Shown here: in pieces, positions 43,077-52,581 of the stretch
Layout: the number at the start of each line of letters is the position of its first letter
Position numbering within the stretch: the stretch's first letter is position 1
Origin: Armatimonadota bacterium
GTDB lineage: Bacteria; Armatimonadota; Fimbriimonadia; Fimbriimonadales; Fimbriimonadaceae
Assembly: GCA_025360125.1 (NCBI GenBank)
Contig: JANYCU010000045.1
Coordinates: forward strand, 186,001-250,000
Direction: 5' to 3'
DNA length: 64,000 nt
Program-made: the position numbers and the translations under genes
Notes under the pieces: generated by a model
The model's database searches: none
Told to the model about the DNA's origin: nothing
What the model saw: the letters and a program-made list of their open reading frames with translations, nothing else

Positions 43077-43985
43077 TCAGTCCGCCAGGTCAATTCCCCT
43101 GATGTAGTCCGCCGCCTTCTGTGCCTGAGCCGCCGCGATTACCACTGCCTTCGGGTCGTTCTGGAGCGACTGGAGCCAGGAATCCACGTATGAAGCCGAC
43201 GCCGGAATGGTGTTGTCGATTCCGACCGCCGCGCAGCAGAACGAGCTCGTAAGCTCGGCGACGAGCTCTTCTCGCCCGTAGTCCTCGGAGCCGAAATGGA
43301 TCTTGCCCATGACGCCCTTTCGGTTCAGCCGTTTCTCATGACCCGTCGAATGGCCGAGTTCGTGGAAGGTCGTGGCGTAGTAGTGGTCCACGGTGTCGAA
43401 CCGGCTGATCTTCGGGACACGTACCGTGTCCTCGCTCGGCAGATAGAACGCCTGGTCGCCCCGTTCCTCGATGAACGGCGGGTTCGGCATGGAGCAGATC
43501 AGGGCTTCTGCGCTACGGATGCGGTCGTCGGGCGATGCGGTTCCCGTGTGGAGTATCGGCGCGAGGGCCAGTCCCTCGCACTGCTCGGCGTTGAAAACGT
43601 TGAAGTACTTGAGGACTGGTATGGTCTTTCGTTTCGGGGAATCCGAGCCTTCCGCTTCGTCTTCCTTCTGCCAGTACTTCCAGAAGACCACCATCGTGGA
43701 CTTTTCTCCGGGCCTTACCTTGCCGCCGAGTTCCTTGGCCTGCCGGAAGGTCAGCCAGCGGTGGTCCTCGTAGGGCCCGAGGCCGAGAAGCAGGACGTTC
43801 ACGCCCCTGTAGGGCTTGGAAGTGACGGCGTTGCTCGGCAGCGACCGGTTGGTCCTCCACGGCTTCCGCCAGGGAACCACTCCCTCCTTGAGGGAATCGA
43901 CGATCTTTTGGGTGACGAGTTCGTACAGGTTCCGGCTCACGGCTGCGCCTCGCGGCGCGGCCCCGGAATGGGGTTTGCATTGCAT
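43077..43985 (-). CDS. ArdC-like antirestriction protein with zincin domain
   Basis: 302 residues. The N-terminal ssDNA-binding domain of the ArdC type (YELVTQKIVDSLKEGVVPWRKPW, then LLLGLGPYEDHRWLTF) is followed by an M-x type zinc protease-like domain with HELGHSTGHEKRLNRKG (about 213-229) and an upstream acidic motif. Such proteins protect incoming single-stranded DNA of conjugative elements from host nucleases. Start at the ATG at 43985. Confidence 0.88.
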   Translation of the reverse strand: MQCKPHSGAAPRGAAVSRNLYELVTQKIVDSLKEGVVPWRKPWRTNRSLPSNAVTSKPYRGVNVLLLGLGPYEDHRWLTFRQAKELGGKVRPGEKSTMVVFWKYWQKEDEAEGSDSPKRKTIPVLKYFNVFNAEQCEGLALAPILHTGTASPDDRIRSAEALICSMPNPPFIEERGDQAFYLPSEDTVRVPKISRFDTVDHYYATTFHELGHSTGHEKRLNRKGVMGKIHFGSEDYGREELVAELTSSFCCAAVGIDNTIPASASYVDSWLQSLQNDPKAVVIAAAQAQKAADYIRGIDLAD

Positions 43986-44093
43986 GGTGTGCTTTCCTTG
44001 TTGTCAAAGGTCGCGGAACGGGTCCGCAAGCACATCGTCCGCCATCGCCGGACCGCTTTCAAACGCACGCTGTCCTGCGCAAATTCGCCGGAG

Positions 44094-45107
44094 TCAGTCC
44101 GGCTCGAAAGGCTCTTCGTCGTCGAAGTCGTCCGAGACGACCTTTCCGGCGACGGCTTCCCGGCCTTCTTCGCAGATCGAAAGGAACCTGCACCGTCCGC
44201 ACTTCCTCATGTCGGGAGCGGGAGGAAAGTCTGGTGCCGAGGCTTCGTATATGGGCCGCCCCTTGTAGTCGCCGTCCTCGACGAGTCGGGCGAACACCTT
44301 CTCGGCGTTTTCCGTTACCGACGCCGCGACTCCGGCGATCAGGTTCCCGTCAACCTGTTCCGGTGCCCATTCGGGCTCATCCGCCAGCCAGATGGCCTGG
44401 GCGGTGACGTTTTCGAGGTCGGTGGAAAGAGCCTTCTGCCCGTACAGGCTGTAGATCGCCAGCTGCTGCTTCGCCTTCTGCTGGGACGAATGGCACTTCT
44501 TTCCGCTCTTCCAGTCGAGAATATGGAGCTTCGGTGGTTCCTTGATGTAAAAATCGTAGGCGGCCCAGAAGGCGATGCCGTTGTCCATCCTGAACTTGGG
44601 CGGGAACTTCCCGTCGCCGTGGGTGCGGATCTCGCCCCATTCCAGTCCCGACATCCGCTGGAGGGTTTGCCAAAGTCCCGAGCCCTCAAAATTCTCAAGG
44701 CATGTCCTGACGGTCCGTAAACCCGCTTTCTTGTCCGCATCGTCGTCCCCATGGTCGAAGTAGTGGTGGTGGAGGATGATCGCGTTCTCCGGCGGAGCCT
44801 TTCCGGTTCTGGTTTTCGGACCGAGGTCTGCGCTCTTTGTCCAGATGTACTCGTACGCCTTCTCGCCCTTCGTCGCAAGTTCCGTCCTGACCTCGCCGCC
44901 TTCCTTGAGAGCCACGAGGGCTTTCCCTATTACGGTGTCGACGACGGTTCCCGCCATCATGAGGGGCGTCTTGAGTTCCTTCAGCCTGTGGGCGTCACGG
45001 CCGAACGGCTCATCTTTGTGGGCATAGTGGAAAAAGAACGCGCGTTCGCACTCCCGAAAGAGACCGTCTTTCGAGAAGCTCCAGCCGAAGTTGAAGACTT
45101 TGCCCAC
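44094..45107 (-). CDS. PD-(D/E)XK nuclease of the RecB/Cas4 type
   Basis: 337 residues. The N-terminal FRECERAFFFHY carries the first iron-sulfur cysteine. A central LHILDWKSGKK has the catalytic Asp and the x-K, and C-terminal CGRCRFLSIC supplies the remaining cysteines, as in Cas4 and AddB C-terminal nucleases. It is likely to be a single-strand DNA exonuclease for element maintenance or defence. There is no CRISPR array in the window. Confidence 0.85.
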   Translation of the reverse strand: MGKVFNFGWSFSKDGLFRECERAFFFHYAHKDEPFGRDAHRLKELKTPLMMAGTVVDTVIGKALVALKEGGEVRTELATKGEKAYEYIWTKSADLGPKTRTGKAPPENAIILHHHYFDHGDDDADKKAGLRTVRTCLENFEGSGLWQTLQRMSGLEWGEIRTHGDGKFPPKFRMDNGIAFWAAYDFYIKEPPKLHILDWKSGKKCHSSQQKAKQQLAIYSLYGQKALSTDLENVTAQAIWLADEPEWAPEQVDGNLIAGVAASVTENAEKVFARLVEDGDYKGRPIYEASAPDFPPAPDMRKCGRCRFLSICEEGREAVAGKVVSDDFDDEEPFEPD

Positions 45108-45124
45108 AAGACAATGATACTTGC

Positions 45125-46318
45125 CTAGCGTATTTCCGAGGTCTTCTGGTTAACGGTATCCCGACAGAGCAAGTGCGGAATGGCGTGCGTTTCAGGAAAC
45201 GACAGCCCGTAGAGGCTTCTTCCGGTGAAGAGCACCGTCGATCCGTCCGCATTACTGGAGAAGGCCTTGAGTTGGAACGCGTCGCCACCGGCGTCGATAT
45301 CTCCGGCCCTTCCAGTGTTGTCCACCGAGACGTTTTCCCAGTGCCCGGTCTTCCAGTTCCTGAGAACGACCTGGTCGCTGGTCTCGACCTTGTTCCTGCT
45401 GCTCTGGTAAATGATGAGGTTGCCGTCGCCGCTGAGTGCGAGCAGCCAGGGGTAATGGGTTAGGTTCTTCTCGGCATGCTCAACGGCGCGCTCCCATCCC
45501 TTCGAATGCCCGGACTGGAACACCCAGGTAACGACGTTGACCAACTTCCCTTGCACCTCGCAGTCGTTGTAGGCCATAGTCATGCCGTTGGCGGAGACGG
45601 CGAGCGCCCCGAGACTGTGGTATGGGTACATCAACGGCATCCGCGTTACGATTCCCTTTTCAAGGTTTCCCGCGACCAACATGGGGCTGAACATGTTCCT
45701 GTTCAGGTTGTACCTGCCGTCCTGTACGACGGCATAGAACGACTTGCCGTCGCCGCATATCGACGCCCGCAGGTCGTCCTTCTTAGGCGATTCCAGCCCG
45801 AGCCGCGAACTGAGCGTCGCGACTTTCTTGCCTGCCTCGGCGATCCAAATCCTTGCTGGAACGCCGTTGATAGTCCCGGTAATGAACATGACGGTCCTGC
45901 CGCCGTCCGAGACCGACATGTCGTGTTTGCGGGCATTCACGACCTCGTTCAATAATCCGTCGCTGACGACTCTAAGCTTCCTCGTTGCCCTGTCCCAAAC
46001 GTACACGCGGTCCTGCTTTGTTCCGTTGGGTATCAGGTTGGTAGCGGTGCTTGTGAAGGCCACGGTGTCGCCCGAAGGGGAAATGGCGACGTTGTCGCAT
46101 GAACGGTCCGCGGCTTTGCCGTCAACTCCTATCGAAACCTCGAACGATTCGCCGGATTCGAGGTCCCGATATTTCAGTTGGGCTACTACGAACTTCGTAG
46201 AGCCTGATGCGAAGACGACCTTCTTGGCGTCTGCGGAGGCTGCGAAGTCGCCGATGGGATCAAGCCTCCCGGAAGCAGTCCGCGAGAAAACAAAGGCAAG
46301 GCTAAGGGTCGTGATCAT
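45125..46318 (-). CDS. TolB-like beta-propeller protein
   Basis: About 397 residues from the inner ATG at 46318. A hydrophobic leader precedes repeated blades with the PD40 pattern: ASADAKKVVFAS, ISPSGDTVAFTS, VSDGGRTVMFIT, VSANGMTMAYND and LSGDGNLIIYQS. It is probably exported and interacts with envelope proteins. It is unusual cargo for a mobile element. Function unknown. Confidence 0.75.
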   Translation of the reverse strand: MITTLSLAFVFSRTASGRLDPIGDFAASADAKKVVFASGSTKFVVAQLKYRDLESGESFEVSIGVDGKAADRSCDNVAISPSGDTVAFTSTATNLIPNGTKQDRVYVWDRATRKLRVVSDGLLNEVVNARKHDMSVSDGGRTVMFITGTINGVPARIWIAEAGKKVATLSSRLGLESPKKDDLRASICGDGKSFYAVVQDGRYNLNRNMFSPMLVAGNLEKGIVTRMPLMYPYHSLGALAVSANGMTMAYNDCEVQGKLVNVVTWVFQSGHSKGWERAVEHAEKNLTHYPWLLALSGDGNLIIYQSSRNKVETSDQVVLRNWKTGHWENVSVDNTGRAGDIDAGGDAFQLKAFSSNADGSTVLFTGRSLYGLSFPETHAIPHLLCRDTVNQKTSEIR

Positions 46319-46340
46319 GTCCGTTTCCAAAAATGTCGAA

Positions 46341-46859
46341 CTATGAATGCGGCCATGTGTACTTGCCGGCCAGTTTGGTAGGGCAGATCTTCAGATCGTC
46401 CATGATGGCAGCCAGATCGACGCCCGTAACGGCACCGAGGTCAAGACCGAAATGAAGGAGGATGTTTAACCTTCCGTTCTTCAGATTTTCTTCGACAGTA
46501 TGGTAGTAACGGGTAACGTCAGGCTTGCCATTTGGCAAATGGATAACTGCCCTCAATGAGAAGCCGTTTACTAACTGGGTTTTCTTACCAAATTGAAAAA
46601 CGATTCCTCGGCCGAAACTGACCCAGTCAGCACTGCCGTCAAGATAGAATTTCTGGGTGCGAACCGTCGAAACCAGGAATGAATCGAAAGACTGAACATT
46701 CTGCGTGAGCTTTTCCCTTTCGGCAAAGGCTCCAGCAGCAATTTCGCGGAAGCAGGGTCCGGGAACGGCTGGCGTCGAGGCTTGCGAAGCAGCTGCCTGG
46801 CCAGGCGAATTAGATGCAGCAACAAGAACGGTTACGAAAGGAATTATTTTGTATTTCAT
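46341..46859 (-). CDS. Secreted hypothetical protein (paralogue 2)
   Basis: 172 residues from the ATG at 46859, 1 bp past the upstream stop. A signal peptide (MKYKIIPFVTVLVAAS) is followed by a region that aligns loosely with the next protein (NGFSLRAVIHLPNGK, then VTGVDLAAIMDD). The pair is probably an ancient duplication, secreted. Function unknown. Confidence 0.65.
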   Translation of the reverse strand: MKYKIIPFVTVLVAASNSPGQAAASQASTPAVPGPCFREIAAGAFAEREKLTQNVQSFDSFLVSTVRTQKFYLDGSADWVSFGRGIVFQFGKKTQLVNGFSLRAVIHLPNGKPDVTRYYHTVEENLKNGRLNILLHFGLDLGAVTGVDLAAIMDDLKICPTKLAGKYTWPHS

Positions 46860-46860
46860 G

Positions 46861-47439
46861 TCAGCTGGTCCCCAATGAGCCGGAGTCGTACTTCCAGTAG
46901 TCGGGAAAGAATTTGGCCGTGACCCTGTACGTCGGCTTTGGGTCATCCAAAAGGATGGTCAGTTCGATACCCACATAATGAGGGATGCTGTCGAACTGGT
47001 AGACATTGATGTTGGTGATTACTTTCGCCGTCTTGAAGTGGTCTGCCTTGAGCTTCACATACCGGGTCTGGACTTTCCCGTCGTACAAGTGGTAGTCGAT
47101 ACGCATCTGGAAACCTTCCTTGAGCGGCGTCTGCGGACCCCAATCTAGACTGAACATCTTTCCGCCCGGGTTACCTGTTCCTCCTCCAATTTGGAATTTG
47201 AAGCTGTCAGGTTTCGACGGGTTCTGCCGGTGAAGAATCTCCATGTACGGTTCGGCAAACTTATACAGGTCAACAGAACTTGCCATACTCTTCGACCTCG
47301 TCTCGAATGCCTCGGTCTCCGCTTTCTTGGTGATTTCCGTGAAGTGGGGGCATACCCACGGAGCGCCGTCGTGCCCAGCCCTGACAGAACTTGATAGTGT
47401 CAGCGCGAACAGTGCATAGGTGGGTAAAAGCATCTTCAT
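46861..47439 (-). CDS. Secreted hypothetical protein (paralogue 1)
   Basis: 192 residues from the ATG at 47439, which gives a clean signal peptide (MKMLLPTYALFALTLSSSVRA). The core has KEGFQMRIDYHLYDGK and HYVGIELTILLDD, matching the neighbour. With the beta-propeller gene downstream it forms a three-gene secreted-protein operon. Function unknown. Confidence 0.65.
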   Translation of the reverse strand: MKMLLPTYALFALTLSSSVRAGHDGAPWVCPHFTEITKKAETEAFETRSKSMASSVDLYKFAEPYMEILHRQNPSKPDSFKFQIGGGTGNPGGKMFSLDWGPQTPLKEGFQMRIDYHLYDGKVQTRYVKLKADHFKTAKVITNINVYQFDSIPHYVGIELTILLDDPKPTYRVTAKFFPDYWKYDSGSLGTS

Positions 47440-47494
47440 TCCCGGTCGTTCCTCCATCCGTTGGTACGGACTAGATATGTAAGGATACTCTAAA

Positions 47495-47513
47495 TGCCTA
47501 TAAAATATAGGCA
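47495..47513. promoter_or_regulatory. Palindromic operator before the XRE gene
   Basis: Perfect 8-bp arms TGCCTATA and TATAGGCA around AAA, 22 bp before the XRE start and also upstream of the divergent secreted-protein operon. Probably the regulator's binding site controlling both directions. Confidence 0.55.
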
Positions 47514-47535
47514 CTAAAAATGACCAGCTTAGTAT

Positions 47536-47796
47536 GTGGCAAAAGAAAAGATCGGTTCGGTTGATCTTGCCGAATACGACGTATTGGTAGCGACCCTGAT
47601 TGAGGCTCGACTGGAAAAGGGTTTGAGCCAGCGTGCAGTCGCCAAGTTACTGGACGAGGACAAGACTTACGTCCAGAGGGTCGAGCAGGCCGAACGGCGG
47701 ATAGACGTAGTGGAGTTCTTGCTTCTGGCAAGGGCAATCGGTGTCGATCCTAAACAATTGTTCAATCAGTTCGTCGATCGCATCGCGCCGAAATAG
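47536..47796 (+). CDS. XRE family transcriptional regulator
   Basis: An 86-residue lambda-repressor-like protein. Its helix-turn-helix reads LSQRAVAKLLDEDKTYVQRVEQAERRI. GTG start. Divergent from the secreted-protein operon and preceded by a palindrome, it is a likely local repressor. Confidence 0.8.
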   Translation: MAKEKIGSVDLAEYDVLVATLIEARLEKGLSQRAVAKLLDEDKTYVQRVEQAERRIDVVEFLLLARAIGVDPKQLFNQFVDRIAPK

Positions 47797-47845
47797 CCAA
47801 CCCTTCCTCGTGGATGTATCATTTGGGCGCCTATCAGCTTGGCGC

Positions 47846-48457
47846 TTACAGCCTGTCTAAAAAATCGTCTTGAGCTTTTCGGCTACCTTTGGCTTGCTTG
47901 AGGGTCTCCCGAATGAAATTCTCCAGGTCCGCGGAATAGGGTGCAACGTCCGCGTATTGGACGGCAAGACTTTCCTTCACTTTGGCGAGGTCCCTTTCAA
48001 AAGTCGTCTTGATGTCCTCTGGAGACTGTCCGACCGCCGGATAGCAAAACCTAAGGACCTGCCCGTCTACTTCTGCTCGCGGCGGAGCCGAGCTATACGT
48101 GGAAGGGCGAAATTCGAAAAATACTTCTTCGCCCGAAAATGGAACGGCGTAGACTGCGACTTTGACTGCGGTTTCTGGCGATTCTACGTCGTTAAGAAGT
48201 CCTTGGAATGTTCCTCTCAAGTCGGCGACCCCGTCCTCCAGCGATTTCTGGACGCGATCTTCATGCAACGTGGGTGGTTCAACTTTGAATTCGTGGACGA
48301 GCTTCTTAACAATCTGATCCTCCGACAGGTTTGTAGTGACAGACCCAATATCCAAAGCGGCTGCTTTGAGCCTTTCCTTTTGGTGGCGCAGCATGTCTGG
48401 CAAGTATTGTCCGGCGAAGAGTGTCTTTTGATCCATGGTATTTTGTTCCTCAGTCAA
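47846..48457 (-). CDS. Hypothetical protein, last gene of the sigma/ImmA-helicase operon
   Basis: 203 residues, mixed helix-strand and acidic, starting MTEEQNTMDQKTLFAGQYLP. A central beta section reads AVYAVPFSGEEVFFEF. There is no signal or known motif. It lies 67 bp behind the ImmA-UvrD gene in the same direction, so probably in the same operon. Function unknown. Confidence 0.6.
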   Translation of the reverse strand: MTEEQNTMDQKTLFAGQYLPDMLRHQKERLKAAALDIGSVTTNLSEDQIVKKLVHEFKVEPPTLHEDRVQKSLEDGVADLRGTFQGLLNDVESPETAVKVAVYAVPFSGEEVFFEFRPSTYSSAPPRAEVDGQVLRFCYPAVGQSPEDIKTTFERDLAKVKESLAVQYADVAPYSADLENFIRETLKQAKGSRKAQDDFLDRL

Positions 48458-48524
48458 GCCTTGATTTCTGATCCGTTCGGTTGGCAGCTCCCCCTCAAAT
48501 GAGTCGGAGCATACTTAACTCTGC

Positions 48525-51500
48525 TCATTCGTCGGTTTCCTCGTCTACGTCAGAACTCACGCAAATCAGCGCGAACGGGCAACCTGGGCACGAGAAGGCC
48601 TCCCACTTGGGTGGATACGGTCCTGACTCTGCCTTTGTCGCCAGTTCGACCAGCTGTTTGGGCCTCTTTGCAACCAAGCCAGCGGACGCGGTTGAAAGTT
48701 CCTCGCGATCAAGAAGCGGATATGAAATTCTGACCGAAGATTCTCTGCCGGGAAAAACCGATGAGGCGACGGAACCTAGAAGCGCAGGAAGGAAGGTCTT
48801 CGAGTCCGAACCTAAGTGTGCCTTCGCTGGCCGGTCGTAATGGACGACTCTCAGAACCGCGGGACTTCCGTCCTCGATTTCGTCTGCCGGAATGGAGAAC
48901 GTTCGACCATCGCATACAAGCTCCACGGTCTGGTTAGGCGCGATGCTGGCTCCGCCCGCGAGCTTCCCGTGAAACGCGGTCAGTGCGACAAGTGCTTTTT
49001 CCCTGAACTTGCTCTCGTACCAATGGCCTGCCGGTCCCGTCGCCTCCCAAGCGGCGTCTAGGCAGGCTAAAGCCTCTCCAAGGGAAGGCAGGGAACCTTC
49101 CTTATGGCTCTCGGCCATCGATATCTTGACGTCGGTTATAACCCTGTTGAAATCACGAAAACCCTTGTCTCCGGAAGATAGGTTTAAGATGTAGTAATAC
49201 TCGAACCGCTTTGGACACCTTTGGAACGTCCGGATCATACCGAAGGGAATCGTAGATCCAAATTGGAACCCTTCGGACCTTGCGATGACTGCCTCGGTAA
49301 CTGACAGAGGCAGTGACTGGGCGAAAGTGACGTGCTCCAGGTATCCATTTGCCACGAGCTCGGGCCCTAGATGATCCAAAAGAGGAGAAGGCTTTGCAGC
49401 CTTGCCATACTTGTCCGCAACCGAAATGACGAGCCGGTCCTTAGCTCTTGTTAGGGCGACGTAAAACAGGCACGGCTCTTCGGAATCCTCGTCAGCGGCG
49501 TCGAGCCCCTTGATCAGGCCGTCGGGAATCGGCAGCGAAGTGTGGTGCGACGTGTTCGGAAACTTGCCTTTCGCCAGGAATGGCAAAAGTACTGCCGACC
49601 ACTCCAGGCCCTTGCTTCCGTGAACGGTCGTCACCGTAACGCAATCGGGATCTAGAAGATCGGGGGTAACCGCATCGAGCTTTCCTGACTGGGCGCATGC
49701 CTCCACGAATTCCAGGAACTCGCGTATCTGGAGCCTTCCTTGGGTGTCGGGCGAGGCGGTTCGAAACGACCTGGCCATGGAGCTAACTTGTCGAATGGTC
49801 GTCAGGGCGCGTCTCGCCGACGGCCTTTCGTCGAGCAGCAGTTCTCTCACCAAGGACGAGTACTCAAACAGGTACGTCGCCAACGCATGGAAGACTGTCG
49901 GCTGGACGCCCATGGCACCCACAAGTTGCTTAAGTTTTCGCAGGGTGTTCAGTCCCTCGGTTGAAAGTCCGTGAATATCTCCATCGCATGCGGCATGAAT
50001 GGCGCTTAGGGCCGACGGAACGTGCTCGTCGGTCCATTTCAGGAGGACACCGAGGTCTCGTTTCGCGAGCTTGTATTCTTGGCCACCCGTCACCCGTACG
50101 AGTCCGCGGAGGTCGCCGACTGCCAGATAAAGCATGCCGAACAGGTCCTTGAAGGCCGCCGAACCCAGCAGGTCTCCCGACCAACTCGTCGCTATTCCCT
50201 GCTGCTCAAGTGCGTCCGATGCCTTCTGGGCGTCAGAGCGCGTCCTGCAAAGTACCGCGACGCCATTCGCGCCGAACCTGGCCTTGAATTCCTTTGCGGC
50301 CTCGACCACGGACTTCAGTTCGCTGGGTCCGTCCGGGGCCCTCAGAATTCTGACTCCAGGACCGTCCGGAGAATTGCCCCGATGAGCCACGAGCTTTGCT
50401 GTAGGCAGGTGGCTCACGTCGCCGCGCTGCGGGATCTGTACGGCCTGTCCACACGAAACGATGTCCTGGAACGACCGGTAGTTCGTGTTCAGAGTGATGA
50501 TGTCTGCTCCCGGATAGTCCTTGAGAAATCCTGCGATATTGCTGGGCGAGGCACCCCTAAACCTGTAAATGCTTTGTTTGAGATCTCCAACCGCCCAAAC
50601 CTTGGTATTTGGTCCCGCCAGTGCCCTGACCAACCTGCCGCTGGCAAAATTTATGTCCTGGAACTCGTCGACCAGGATATGGTCGTACTCGGACCTGAGC
50701 AAGTCTCCGGCTGGCGTTTGTTCCAGAAGACGCACGGTCAATGAGATAAGGTCGCCGTAGTCGGCCCTGGTGTTATCTTGGAGCAGCTTCTCGTAGGAGG
50801 CGTAGAAATTCCCTGCGTCGATTGCGCGTCTTCCAGCAAGCTCGGCTTCATCGGATTCGGAATCGCCCAACTGCTTTTCTGCAAGGGCAATATATTCGCG
50901 GGGCGATGCCAATTCGTCCTTGGCCCTTGAAATTGAGTCCAGAAGAAGCCCCAAATTACTGGCGGGGTTCATTAGGTTTTCAAACGACCCAAGCGGCATT
51001 TTTGACAGGTTCTTCTTTAGGAAGGCGATCAGTTCGGCTGGCGTCAGGAGCTTTGGCTCGCCGACATATCCAATATGCTCGCCGTGGATTTTCAGCGTCT
51101 CCAACCCAAACGAATGAAGGGTGAACACCGCAAGCTCGTGGGCATGTTCGGGCATCGCTTTGGACAGGCGTTCCCTCATCTCCGACGCGGCCTTGTTGCT
51201 GAAAGTGAGGGCCAAAATTCTTCGGGCCGGAATTTTTCCTTCCTTTACAAGCCTTTCGAACCGGCGGACCAGTATCCTGGTCTTACCTGCTCCGGGACCG
51301 GCCAAGACGAGGGCCGGACCGAGGGCATTGACGGCCCTGTCGTGATCGTCGTCCTTCGTCAGGACGGGAGTTATGCCGTTTTTCACAACGGCCGGATGGT
51401 CTGGACGCAGGGCCGCAGTGATTTGGTTCATCATGGCCGCCTTGGAAAGCCCGAAGTGGGCGGCCAGGCTTTCTACCGACCAGTCCCGTTGCTGCAACAA

Positions 51501-51962
51501 CCGCTCCCTCACCATGTGTAGAGGGGCCAACAGTTCCCCGGCGAACACGTTGGCCTCAAGCTCGTAGGCTCCTTTCGAGTTGTAGCTCCTGTAAATCCCG
51601 TTCTGAACGGTCAGGGCGTCGAAATCCGGGGACTCGTCGATGTCGAATTCCGTATCCAGAACCTTTTGTTCCGGATGTTCAAGAGCCCTATGGGCAATTT
51701 CATGGGCAACGGTGTAGGCACGCCTTCCTTCATTGAGCCCGGGCCCGTAACTGATAGTGTCGTATTTCAGGTCCAATTGCCCCACAACGCCATCCGGAAG
51801 TTCCGAATCCTCGACGACTCCCAGCTTGAAGCATTGGTCTGCAATCTCGGTCAAGACCTCGATCACCGGTCGCGTGCCTCGCTCAAAAGGATGGCCGGTC
51901 TTGGCCTCGTACTCCGCGATGACGGACTGGGCCCTTGAGCGGATGGCGGAGTAACGGTCCAC
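48525..51962 (-). CDS. ImmA/IrrE protease - UvrD helicase - RecB-type C-terminus fusion
   Basis: A 1,145-residue fusion. Residues 1-160 are an ImmA/IrrE metalloprotease with VAHEIAHRALEH (87-91 HEIAH). Residues about 210-870 are a UvrD/PcrA helicase with Walker A AGPGAGKTR, DHILVDEFQDIN and VHGSKGLEWS, plus FYVALTRAKDRL. The C-terminus has Cys916 in TFQRCPKRF, then CPGC (1125-1128) and Cys1134, the iron-sulfur pattern of AddB/Cas4-type domains. The position expected for D-x-K reads VVHYDRP, so the nuclease may be inactive. Its first gene neighbour is an XRE-like protein overlapping by 1 bp. Confidence 0.88.
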   Translation of the reverse strand: MDRYSAIRSRAQSVIAEYEAKTGHPFERGTRPVIEVLTEIADQCFKLGVVEDSELPDGVVGQLDLKYDTISYGPGLNEGRRAYTVAHEIAHRALEHPEQKVLDTEFDIDESPDFDALTVQNGIYRSYNSKGAYELEANVFAGELLAPLHMVRERLLQQRDWSVESLAAHFGLSKAAMMNQITAALRPDHPAVVKNGITPVLTKDDDHDRAVNALGPALVLAGPGAGKTRILVRRFERLVKEGKIPARRILALTFSNKAASEMRERLSKAMPEHAHELAVFTLHSFGLETLKIHGEHIGYVGEPKLLTPAELIAFLKKNLSKMPLGSFENLMNPASNLGLLLDSISRAKDELASPREYIALAEKQLGDSESDEAELAGRRAIDAGNFYASYEKLLQDNTRADYGDLISLTVRLLEQTPAGDLLRSEYDHILVDEFQDINFASGRLVRALAGPNTKVWAVGDLKQSIYRFRGASPSNIAGFLKDYPGADIITLNTNYRSFQDIVSCGQAVQIPQRGDVSHLPTAKLVAHRGNSPDGPGVRILRAPDGPSELKSVVEAAKEFKARFGANGVAVLCRTRSDAQKASDALEQQGIATSWSGDLLGSAAFKDLFGMLYLAVGDLRGLVRVTGGQEYKLAKRDLGVLLKWTDEHVPSALSAIHAACDGDIHGLSTEGLNTLRKLKQLVGAMGVQPTVFHALATYLFEYSSLVRELLLDERPSARRALTTIRQVSSMARSFRTASPDTQGRLQIREFLEFVEACAQSGKLDAVTPDLLDPDCVTVTTVHGSKGLEWSAVLLPFLAKGKFPNTSHHTSLPIPDGLIKGLDAADEDSEEPCLFYVALTRAKDRLVISVADKYGKAAKPSPLLDHLGPELVANGYLEHVTFAQSLPLSVTEAVIARSEGFQFGSTIPFGMIRTFQRCPKRFEYYYILNLSSGDKGFRDFNRVITDVKISMAESHKEGSLPSLGEALACLDAAWEATGPAGHWYESKFREKALVALTAFHGKLAGGASIAPNQTVELVCDGRTFSIPADEIEDGSPAVLRVVHYDRPAKAHLGSDSKTFLPALLGSVASSVFPGRESSVRISYPLLDREELSTASAGLVAKRPKQLVELATKAESGPYPPKWEAFSCPGCPFALICVSSDVDEETDE

Positions 51963-52540
51963 TAGTCTTGCTCCGACATCCAGTCTTCAATCTGGGATTG
52001 GTTCAATTTGCCCTTGGAGCGTAATTCGGCCAAGACATCGCCAAACGCCCGTTGGGCGTGGGTCACTGGCCTTGGCGTGCCAACTGCACGGTAATGGGAG
52101 GCCATTTCCGGATTTGGCGGTTGCGCAGAAACCAGCGGCCAAATGTTCTCCGTAGATTGCTTCAAGGTGCGCGCCAACCTGACAACTAGCTTTTCCGGAA
52201 TCTCCGTGAGAGTGCGCCGCTGAATCATTAGGATGATCTCGTTGGGAATGTTTACCGACGTTGCGACCACGTTCGGACTCACTCCGATCTCCCTGATTCG
52301 ACCAGTAAGATCGGACGCCTTGGTTCGCGAAACGTCCATTAGCCGACGCACGGATTCCAGCGTCTCGTCGTCGCATCCTTCTGATCCAGACTCGGGGTTG
52401 CTTCCTGAAAACAGCATGGCCTCCCAAAAGATCTGGATCACTTCGTCTTGTTGGTCGGGAAAGTTGACGAGGTATTGGTCCAAAGCCGGAGTCAGACCGG
52501 CTTCGATCTCTGCATATATTTTCTTTTCTATGTTATTCAA
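51962..52540 (-). CDS. XRE-like protein partnered with the ImmA fusion
   Basis: 192 residues. The middle (ISPNVVATSVNIPNEIILMIQRR, then LTEIPEKLVVRLARTL) fits a helix-turn-helix of the XRE type. A helical N-terminus and an acidic C-terminus (NQSQIEDWMSEQD) surround it. ImmA/IrrE proteases normally cleave such an XRE-family repressor encoded next door. The same relationship is inferred here. Confidence 0.65.
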   Translation of the reverse strand: MNNIEKKIYAEIEAGLTPALDQYLVNFPDQQDEVIQIFWEAMLFSGSNPESGSEGCDDETLESVRRLMDVSRTKASDLTGRIREIGVSPNVVATSVNIPNEIILMIQRRTLTEIPEKLVVRLARTLKQSTENIWPLVSAQPPNPEMASHYRAVGTPRPVTHAQRAFGDVLAELRSKGKLNQSQIEDWMSEQD

Positions 52541-52581
52541 AACTTCCTCAGATGTATAAATTCTGTGAGGCTAATCGGGAT

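Noticed and set aside
43296-44720. 474-residue plus-strand reading frame
   Set aside because: It lies opposite the well-supported ArdC-type and nuclease genes on the minus strand. High GC makes long antisense frames common, and its sequence has no domain.
44094-45107. Cas4 as part of a CRISPR system
   Set aside because: No repeats or other cas genes are seen; stand-alone Cas4-like nucleases are common on mobile elements.
50022-50744. 240-residue plus-strand frame
   Set aside because: Antisense shadow of the ImmA-UvrD fusion.
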